A stretch of 64,000 nucleotides of DNA from the NCBI GenBank assembly GCA_038501625.1, contig JAZAYU010000019.1:6356709-6420708 (forward strand). The letters are read 5' to 3'. The notes beneath the pieces are model-generated. The model ran no database searches. It was not told the DNA's origin and saw only the letters and a program-made list of their open reading frames with translations. Shown in pieces: positions 57,196 to 64,000 of the stretch. Both the position numbers and the translations under genes were made by a program. Position 1 is the stretch's first letter; every line of letters starts with the position of its first letter. The DNA comes from Corbicula japonica (taxonomy: Eukaryota; Mollusca; Bivalvia; Venerida; Cyrenidae).

Positions 57196-57430
57196 TAAGG
57201 CCGCTATTCTATGGTTCCGTGATGCGTGATCCGTGTCCGTGTCCGCGTCCGTGTCCGCGATTTTTCACTAAGATATCTTTGGGTATATTCCATACCTCCG
57301 CGTCCGCGACGTGTTACGGACACGGATATGGAATATACTCAACGATATCTTTGGTGAGTGAAAAATCGCGGACACGGACGCTGACATGGACACGGATCAC
57401 GGATCACGGAACTATGGAATACCGGCCTTA
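57196..57430. mobile_element. MITE with TAAGGCCG...CGGCCTTA ends (235 bp)
   Basis: Left TAAGGCCGCTATTCTATGG, right CTATGGAATACCGGCCTTA, both followed inward by CCGTGATCCGTGTCCG-type words in inverted order. TAA/TTA at the edges may be the target duplication. The 147-codon frame across it (57117-57560) is a by-product. A TH scrap lies at 57045-57100. Confidence 0.9.
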
Positions 57431-58600
57431 TGGAAAGTGCGTGACAGAAAAATCAAACCAATTAATATGTTACAATCTTCAGAGATTAATACAACTGTGC
57501 AATATGCATACGGGAAAATGTAATTTATGCATCCTGCACGAAATGGTCCCGCGATACTAAATGATTCAACAGCAGTGGATTTTGATCAACGCCTTTAAAA
57601 GTTAAAAAGGAACAAATATTTTCAAAATGTATAATGATTTTTTGTCATTAAACTGTGCGTTTATTATTGTAAATGCAGAAGGTTTTATATTAGCTATGAA
57701 GCCGAATGTTTGATTTTTGTCGGGGGTAGTATTGGGTACGGTCATTTTTACGTATTTACTTGTTATTTACGTATTTTGATTTTTGACGGTTGTGCGTTTG
57801 TTGACAAACCGTCAATCAAACTGATAAACATAAGAATTCAATATAATGTCAAGCAAAATGGCACATTTGTGAAAGAATTATAGATATGTATACATAATTT
57901 AGTTAGAAAACGCACGAGTATTTGAAATATCATTTGTTCATGGAAAATAAGTTTCGTTGAATGATAATAAATCAATGTATACATCATGTATTTTAGGCCA
58001 AAATAAACTACTGGTATATGACATGACATCTTTGTTAGAAAATGTCAAAGTCTCTTTATTTACTAATTACGGACAATTTGTAAATGACAGTTTAATTATC
58101 CGTTATAATTAATTTATCATCTGTCCACTTTTACCCACTTCTACCTTTCTTTTCTGTAAGTGATAAACTTGCGCAATCGGTCTAGACCGGAAAAAATGCA
58201 TACATGAAGCTGTGCTAAAAATATTTTTATTTTACTAAGCTCAATCGGATCAAAAATTAGGGCCATTTGATAGCAAAATAATCGAGGGCCGAGAACAAAA
58301 TATATTCTCTGTGATGAGGCGCTTGGATTTCGAAAGGTGGCTTAACTAGACACGAACTTTGCAAAGGCAAATCTTTCTGGGAGAGGGGCCAGGAATTTGG
58401 AAGTATGCTAATATGATATCCTATTATAAACCCATGAATGATTTTAGCATAGTGCAGCTTTAGTACTATTATGACAACCACGTCGTTGTTTAGTTTATTT
58501 AAATTTGTTTTGAGCGAGAATGGGTATATCAGAAAAGGAACATTATGACAGTATGCATTATGTAGGCTCGTATTATTTCTCGTTGCGTATTTAAACCACA
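57431..58600. other. 5' UTR intron of the secreted-protein gene, remainder
   Basis: AT-rich, no exon or repeat recognised apart from scattered A/T runs. The frame on the - strand at 58257-58601 has no support. Confidence 0.4.
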
Positions 58601-58644
58601 CTCATTTGCTTTTATTTATAGAAATACCTGGGTGGCGTGGCAAG

Positions 58645-60837
58645 ATGCTGTTCTTGGTTGTGTTGGCAACGTTTGTCTTTAAATCGGAGGCTATTATTCG
58701 ACCCGATGTTTTTCCAAGACCACTTCCGCGACAACCTGCGGGATCGATGCTCCGCGGCTCTGCAGGTTTCCTTGGATCACCGATGCGTTCTCCAGCCGCA
58801 CCAGGGCTTTCAGGACCTGCGAATCACTTCAACGGAATTTTACCAAATCCTGGAACATTGCCGCTGAATCCAGGTAGAATACCGATAAGTGCTGTAAGGA
58901 GGCCCAGGAATCGGGCACCAATGCACAGACATGCTATAAGAATTCCTCCGAATGTCCGTAACCCTGACCGGACTTCACCGAACAACTTCGGAAGCGGAAG
59001 TGTCGGCGGATCAAGTCGTATGGTTGATGCTTTCAACCGGTTTCCGTTTCCGGGATTCAACAGAATGCAGGGTAGATTTAACAACAGATTTCAAAGAAAC
59101 ATGTTTAACTTCGGTCACAGCAATAGATTAGGTCAAAATCGCCTACGACAACAGTCTCCACGTCAGCAGAACCCAAGATTTTCTGGTTTTAACCGGTTTC
59201 CTGGCAGCACTAATTTTGGCGGCATTTCAAACCAAGGATTTCCTGGAAACCTGAATTCCAGACGGTTCGGTTCGTCGTTTGGTCAGAGTCCTAACTTTGC
59301 TAACGTTGGATTAGGTGGAATTTCTCAATTTGGAAGCAATCGACTTAGACCGGTTAGAGGCAGCAATGGATTTTCATCTAGCACCAGCGGATTCTCGTCT
59401 GCTAATGTTGGTGCCGCAGGTGTTCCTTTGTCCGGATATTACCAACATTTCAATGAGTTTCAAAGAAATAACAGATTTGATTCGTTAAGGTCCGGTCTTC
59501 GATCGGCCATATTAAACGATATCGACAGCGACGCATTCCGAGAGTTTCCGGAATTCGACGAAGCAAGATGGCGGCGTGGGAATAATTTTATCGGACATTA
59601 TTCCGATTTTTATGAAAATATTTTTGACCATGACATTCGTGACAATTTAGAAGATATTCGAGACGACTTAAGGTTTAATCCTGCAGCTATAAATTCCTTT
59701 GGTGGGCACCCCCAGTCTGTCGTTAATATGGCGACCAGACGCTTCAACCCAAGAGCCGTTCCTAGAATTCCTATTCCTGGTGGACTTCCGTCTGTGTCAA
59801 CAAGAAGCTTTGGTATAGGTGGCGCTCCAACTGGTCGTTCGTCGGATGGAATTGTCACAGTGGCAACAAGAGGGATTGGGGCAGGTGGCGCTCTTCCAGT
59901 CCATGGCGCAAGTAACATGTTTGACAGACGAGTTGCTGATTTGCTTGACTTAAACGACAGAATTGAAGACCGTATAGATACTTTGCAAGATCGTATAGAA
60001 AATCGCGTAGAAAGATTTGGCGATTTGTTCAATAGAAACGATGGATTGAACGATCGTTTGGAAGACCGATTGGACCGGTTGGAAGATAGAATTGAAAATA
60101 GACCAGGTCCACTTCTTCCTGTTCCAAGTGGTGTGAACAACGACATTTTAGACAAACCTCGAGTAGTGGTAGCTTTAAACGGTCCTAGCCGAAATGGAGG
60201 GAGCAGACGTGAACTTGTGTTTGCTGGAGACAGCCCTATACAAGGACTCGAACTTCTTGGTTCCAGCTCCTGGAGCGACATCTTGGATGAATTGGCCATT
60301 GCCAGCGCACAACATCAAGCGCTAGATTACATTCCTCAAGAAAGTGTATCGGTGTTTCCGGTAAATCCATTCGCCAGTACAGCTTCTATCGGGACAGACA
60401 ACAACAATGATTTATCCAACAGAGATAATGGTATTGAAGTAGGGTCATTAAATTTGTTTGGAATCAGCCCGAACACCATCACGTCTGAAATATACACAAA
60501 GGACACTACGTCACATCCGGCTATTGGAGGTTCTTCGGATTTCCAGCACCCTCCCCCAATTCAAGTACCAACCGCTGGTCAACCGAAGACGACATCACAT
60601 ACATTTCACCTCGGAGGTGGAGACGACGACAAAATGACAACCATTACCGTGGAAACAGTGCAGGAGTCAATCCCGGGTAACCAGAACAGCGGTGCCGGTC
60701 TCGCTGGGGCAGGTCAGGGTATCCGGTATGCGGATGCTTTTCCCACTGGACCGGGTCAGGACATCCGGAATGCAGCTAAAGATCTAGTAGCTACAGGGCT
60801 GGCGCAAGATGGTTTTGTTGATCTCAATGGGTTCTAA
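58645..60837 (+). CDS. Secreted Asn/Arg/Phe/Gly-rich protein with charged coiled coil
   Basis: 730 residues in one exon. I start at ATG 58645 because an acceptor ('tttatttatag', AG at 58620-58621) lies just upstream, which removes the earlier in-frame ATG at 58606, and because this Met opens a clean signal peptide, MLFLVVLATFVFKSEA. After it come a Pro/Arg-rich part (about 20-110), an Asn/Arg/Phe/Gly-rich low-complexity part (about 110-270) with many FNRFP and NRF words, and a segment rich in Asp/Arg (about 300-355). Next are two copies of a Thr-Arg-x-x-Gly-Gly/Ala motif (VSTRSFGIGGA, VATRGIGAGGA). A charged coiled coil about 433-487 repeats DRxEDRI/DRLEDRL. The rest is acidic, Ser/Thr-rich, ending DGFVDLNGF. 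No cysteine-rich or enzyme domain is visible. Composition suggests an extracellular matrix, byssal or shell-matrix protein; that is inference. I do not recognise it. Confidence 0.88.
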   Translation: MLFLVVLATFVFKSEAIIRPDVFPRPLPRQPAGSMLRGSAGFLGSPMRSPAAPGLSGPANHFNGILPNPGTLPLNPGRIPISAVRRPRNRAPMHRHAIRIPPNVRNPDRTSPNNFGSGSVGGSSRMVDAFNRFPFPGFNRMQGRFNNRFQRNMFNFGHSNRLGQNRLRQQSPRQQNPRFSGFNRFPGSTNFGGISNQGFPGNLNSRRFGSSFGQSPNFANVGLGGISQFGSNRLRPVRGSNGFSSSTSGFSSANVGAAGVPLSGYYQHFNEFQRNNRFDSLRSGLRSAILNDIDSDAFREFPEFDEARWRRGNNFIGHYSDFYENIFDHDIRDNLEDIRDDLRFNPAAINSFGGHPQSVVNMATRRFNPRAVPRIPIPGGLPSVSTRSFGIGGAPTGRSSDGIVTVATRGIGAGGALPVHGASNMFDRRVADLLDLNDRIEDRIDTLQDRIENRVERFGDLFNRNDGLNDRLEDRLDRLEDRIENRPGPLLPVPSGVNNDILDKPRVVVALNGPSRNGGSRRELVFAGDSPIQGLELLGSSSWSDILDELAIASAQHQALDYIPQESVSVFPVNPFASTASIGTDNNNDLSNRDNGIEVGSLNLFGISPNTITSEIYTKDTTSHPAIGGSSDFQHPPPIQVPTAGQPKTTSHTFHLGGGDDDKMTTITVETVQESIPGNQNSGAGLAGAGQGIRYADAFPTGPGQDIRNAAKDLVATGLAQDGFVDLNGF

Positions 60838-60853
60838 AATCATTGCTGAAGGT

Positions 60854-60985
60854 TATAAAACTGAAACTCGAAAACCAGTCTCAAATCTCAACCATCTGAT
60901 AGGCTGAAATGGGGACTAGTCGCCATTTCAGCCAATCGGATCATTGAGATTGAGCCTGGTTTCCATTTTCAGTTTTATAGTCTTA
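60854..60985. mobile_element. Inverted-repeat element in the 3' UTR (132-bp hairpin)
   Basis: TATAAAACTGAAACT...'ctgataggctgaaatgg' on the left pairs with 'ccatttcagccaatcggat'...AGTTTTATAG on the right. Arms are about 55 nt around a loop near 'ggactagtcg'. It begins 17 nt after the stop codon of the secreted-protein gene and is the clearest copy of the CCAAT-bearing family. Confidence 0.9.
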
Positions 60986-61384
60986 GGACCAGAAGTCTCT
61001 CTGCAAATAATGTGATAATCATATTCGTACTCAAAATTGGTAGAACTTAGGACAAATGCTTGTGTTTGAAAATGTTAAAGCTCTATTGAAGTGTTCGATT
61101 GCTATTTGTAATGCATACCACTATTTCATGATTTAATTTACATTTGTTGATGAGTCATTTTTCTATAACTCTATAAAAACTTTGGATTAAAATATATTCT
61201 AATGTACGTTAACCGGGTAAGAATATTGCATCAGATTTATTTTGTGTACATGTCTTTTACACTTTATTTTATAAATTTGATATTTGAAAACTTAATATTT
61301 CGTCCTTTAAAGTCATTGAATCATATATTAAATATTCAACAAAACAATCAGGCCGGCGTGGCTATGGGCTAGTTTTGTTAAAAA
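60986..61384 (+). other. 3' UTR of the secreted-protein gene
   Basis: ATTAAA at 61186-61191 is a usable polyadenylation variant; an AATAAA lies at 61748-61753 beyond the CR element. Nothing else is recognised. Confidence 0.45.
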
Positions 61385-61653
61385 TGAAGCACGCCACGGG
61401 AAAATGTACCTTCGGGCAGTTGACGTCAATCCTTGAAACGACGTCATAAAGTTGCGCAGACGACATTAATTATTATGCAATTCGCGGTAAAAATACCATT
61501 TTATTGTCAACATGTGTAACAAAATCTCTGTTTTGTTATGAGAAAATAATAGAATTTTGAAAGTTCTTTTTAAATATACATTGATTAACATGTATTAACA
61601 ACAAAAATGACACAAAAAATGACCGAAGGTACCTTTTCCCGTGGCGTGCCTCG
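61385..61653. mobile_element. CR element (about 269 bp) with perfect CRE
   Basis: Left 'tgaagcacgccacgggaaaa', right 'ttttcccgtggcgtgcctcg'. TGACGTCA at 61421-61428. The only clear copy that is not inside a TH element. Confidence 0.92.
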
Positions 61654-63800
61654 TTTAATTCTGATCATTATTTAGAGAATCATTAAGGTAATCTTATTTT
61701 AAGTATGTATCATGTCAGTTATTTTATTTGTTTATAAATTATTGTTCAATAAATCAAAATAGGTAAAATATATTCTTCCACTGTCATTGAAAAAAGATAT
61801 TTAAAAAATTGAAATTGTTTAAGCACTGCAGAATACACTGCGTATGAGTTTACAGTATGACTTGATAGTAATAAAACAGTTGGGAAAAGGATTCCTTATG
61901 TGCGCATTAAGAAACAACTAGACCCTTGTCGAGATTCTAAATTTTACAAGTGCAGTAACATTTTCGCAAATGTACTTGCATTTAAATAAGTGCCTGTACA
62001 TGCGCACGTACACACTTTTGTATTGTAAGTGCAGCCGCTGTTCTTGGAAAACTTACAATTTAGATCATTTGACACTTGCGGTTAAGATGTCACTTGTAAA
62101 ATAAGGTTCGCACTTGGTCCTTCATTTTCTGTGAAATGATACTCTATGTAGAAGCCGCGGTCACGGTTATGTGCTTAATTAATCAATATAAACAAATGAC
62201 ACTTACATCATTAACAAAGTAAAGACACACATTAGCTCAATCAAGAAATGATTTGCCAGAAGACCAATATAAAGGTTAACAGTTCCCTCGAGTTACAAAC
62301 ATGGTCATTGTCCCAAACATTAACTTGATAACGAATTACCTCCCGTGTTAATATTACGCATAGGGAAGACAACTCTTCGGATCATGACACTAGTCTGGAT
62401 TACTTTCCCCTTGATTGCTACTCTAATAGGAGGTCGGAAACCAGAATAAAAACAACACTTGCACTATCCAGCACAGTCCACTTTGGGGAACGCAAACACT
62501 GCAACGAGCAAAAAGGGCTTAAATTTCGAAAATGAATTTTAGGAAAAACCTGATTACCGGCCAGATTTTAAGAAGAGATGTGTTCGTCTTTGGCTGTATC
62601 AACATGCACACCGAGTTCACAAGCATATTTTCACTAACCGTGCACACTCTAAAACAAAACATTCAAACACGTATGTTAAGTATGTATGAACATATGCAAT
62701 TTGTTGAAATAAAGGCAGTTTTTTTTTAAAAGAGAGTAATTTAGTCACTTCGTTTCTACTTTTTGTTTCAAGGTCTACTCAAGAAAACATTAACAAGTAT
62801 ACTAACAGTATTTTTACATATGACCTAAAGTTGTATCAGTATTATTTCAGACGCCCTACACCAATTTCAGGTTTCTGCTGCAAATTTAATTATCTCTTTT
62901 TTTAAGAGATAAACACATATTAAGGGGAAGCAATCACGCACAATGGATGGCTTAAAGCAAACACTATGAAGGCGTTTTTCCTAGAATATTGGATTAGTTT
63001 TAAAAACATGAGACCTTATCATTAAACGCACTTAACAGAATAATGTGTTGCATTTATTGAAAATATCACACAACTCTAAAGATAAGCACAAGAGACTTTT
63101 ACAGATACAGTCTAACCGACAATGAGAAATTTTCCTAAAATGCATTCTAGAAGGGTTTTTATGCATATTTTTGCGATTAGCTAATCATGACATTATAAAA
63201 CAGATCCGAAAGTGGTTTAAGAAAATATATTAAAATTTATATTAAAATTTAATTAGAGCAACTGTAAATAGCATTAACCAGTAACATCATCATGCTTAAT
63301 TCGCAAATATAAACGAATTAAAAAGAAAAGAAATAGCATTAACCGTACAACAATAGCGCCACAAAAAGACATCGCAAATTACATTATCCATAATGAGCTT
63401 CTGCAATTATTTTCATGGCAAGTGTGTCTACAATTCAATAATTGTTTCCTAAGGGAAATGGGACATTTGGATAATTGTATCTATACAAAGCAAAACGAAA
63501 ATACAAAGACATTTCGATAATGCACAATTTAATTTTAAAAAATAACGTATGAATACATGTGTATGTAAAAAACAAACAAACAAACAACAGAACAGTGTCA
63601 ACCATGATTGACGGCCATACAATGTTGTGAATGGCATGTAATTCTTTTTTATTTCATTACGTATCTCAAATGAAATCCATAATTTTCTATTTTATTTAAA
63701 TATAAATTTATAACATAGCTGTTTTACCGCATACTTAACATCTAAGATCTAAACAAATTCAATCAGCATTTCTTATGTCAACTAAAACTAATATGTAGTT
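61654..63800. other. Intergenic, nothing firm
   Basis: AT-rich sequence without TH copies. Repeated words 'acttgca', 'aagtgc' and 'cacttg' occur at 61925-62120 but no clear period. TTTATT at 63648-63653 could be the reverse-strand AATAAA of the gene ending at 63801. Confidence 0.45.
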
Positions 63801-64000
63801 TTACTCCATCATAAATCCATTGTTTAAGTAGGCAAAGTCGTCGGTCTCCAAACAGTAGCAGTCCATGGTAAAGTCCAAACCGTCACTATCATAGAAACCC
63901 GCAAGCCTGTTACTAACAATATCTTTCTTCTCTTTTGATTGGTGGATGGTGTCTCTTTCAAGAGCACAACACCCGTCCCTGTTGTCTAGTTCTACAGTTT
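63801..64000 (-). CDS. C-terminal end of an unidentified protein (partial)
   Basis: The reverse strand is open from the window edge to TAA (complement of 63801-63803), coding 65 residues with no internal stop: TVELDNRDGCCALERD..., then a basic stretch QSKEKKD, then an acidic/aromatic tail with DSDGLDFTMDCYC, ETDDFAYLNNG and final FMME. Codon use and composition look coding, unlike the AT-rich flank (the change at 63801 is sharp). There is no ATG opening a long frame inside the window. The tail looks like a cytoplasmic end with Tyr-containing motifs, but I do not recognise the family. The rest lies beyond 64000. Confidence 0.7.
   Translation of the reverse strand, partial: TVELDNRDGCCALERDTIHQSKEKKDIVSNRLAGFYDSDGLDFTMDCYCLETDDFAYLNNGFMME

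Noticed and set aside
57117..57560. 147-codon frame with CPRPCPRF and RTRTLTWTR
   Set aside because: It crosses the inverted-repeat MITE at 57196-57430; the Cys/Pro/Arg pattern is the CCGTGTCCG words.
58606..58644. Upstream in-frame ATG for the secreted protein
   Set aside because: It lies before the acceptor AG at 58620-58621 and would place a non-hydrophobic 13-residue leader before the signal peptide.
59610..60299. 229-codon - strand frame
   Set aside because: Antisense shadow of the secreted-protein exon; no start or splice support.

Overview
This is a eukaryotic nuclear window: AT-rich, with GT-AG introns, long introns and dense short inverted-repeat elements. I infer a bivalve mollusc, probably a heterodont clam. 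The grounds are Pearl/Helitron-like elements with internal tandem repeats, repeats bounded by 'agctcacctgag...ggtgagc' ends, many short inverted-repeat elements, and intron-poor rhodopsin-type receptors. The species is not certain.

Layout. (1) 1-4.6 kb: a ~165-bp tandem array, a very strand-biased compound microsatellite (0.9-2.0 kb) and a ~159-bp tandem array (3.18-4.62 kb). (2) 5.26-10.30 kb, + strand: the last five exons of a gene for a nuclear-looking Ser/Arg- and Pro-rich protein that I cannot name; all splice phases agree (787 residues visible). (3) 15.6-39.9 kb, + strand: the CREB3 regulatory factor gene (CREBRF; insect relative REPTOR), recognised from its bZIP and conserved C-terminal block. 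Six exons from 28.47 kb join in phase, and a candidate first exon lies at ~15.66-15.80 kb. Its 871-nt Gln-rich second exon is open in frame and has no ATG in any frame until its last 33 nt. (4) 40-52 kb: no convincing gene, mostly repeats. (5) 52.27-53.58 kb, + strand: a single-exon rhodopsin-like GPCR with unusual motifs. (6) 55.6-60.84 kb, + strand: a gene for a secreted Asn/Arg/Phe/Gly-rich protein with a charged coiled-coil block. (7) 63.80-64.00 kb, - strand: the C-terminal end of another gene running off the window.

Repeats dominate the first 52 kb. The main family (called TH here, for twin hairpin) is a ~241-bp element with ends TTAACCCTTTCC...GGAAAGGGTTAA, which look piggyBac-like. 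It holds two hairpins that are reverse complements of one another, so it is a palindrome made of palindromes. At least thirty copies occur from 2.9 to 52.2 kb, with almost none afterwards. A 1.85-kb satellite of 30-bp units at 18.5-20.35 kb uses the same core words. A second family (called CR here) has ends TGAGGCACGCC...GGCGTGCCTCA and carries a perfect TGACGTCA cyclic-AMP-response palindrome in most copies; three of its four clear copies sit inside TH copies. Other inverted-repeat elements lie at 8.26-8.71, 22.31, 24.49, 37.04 (a 154-bp near-perfect palindrome), 42.56, 57.20 and 60.85 kb.

The genes do not form a pathway. The most interesting points are the AUG-free leader or N-terminal extension of CREBRF, the triplicated 3' splice site in its fourth exon, and the nested palindromic element ecology.
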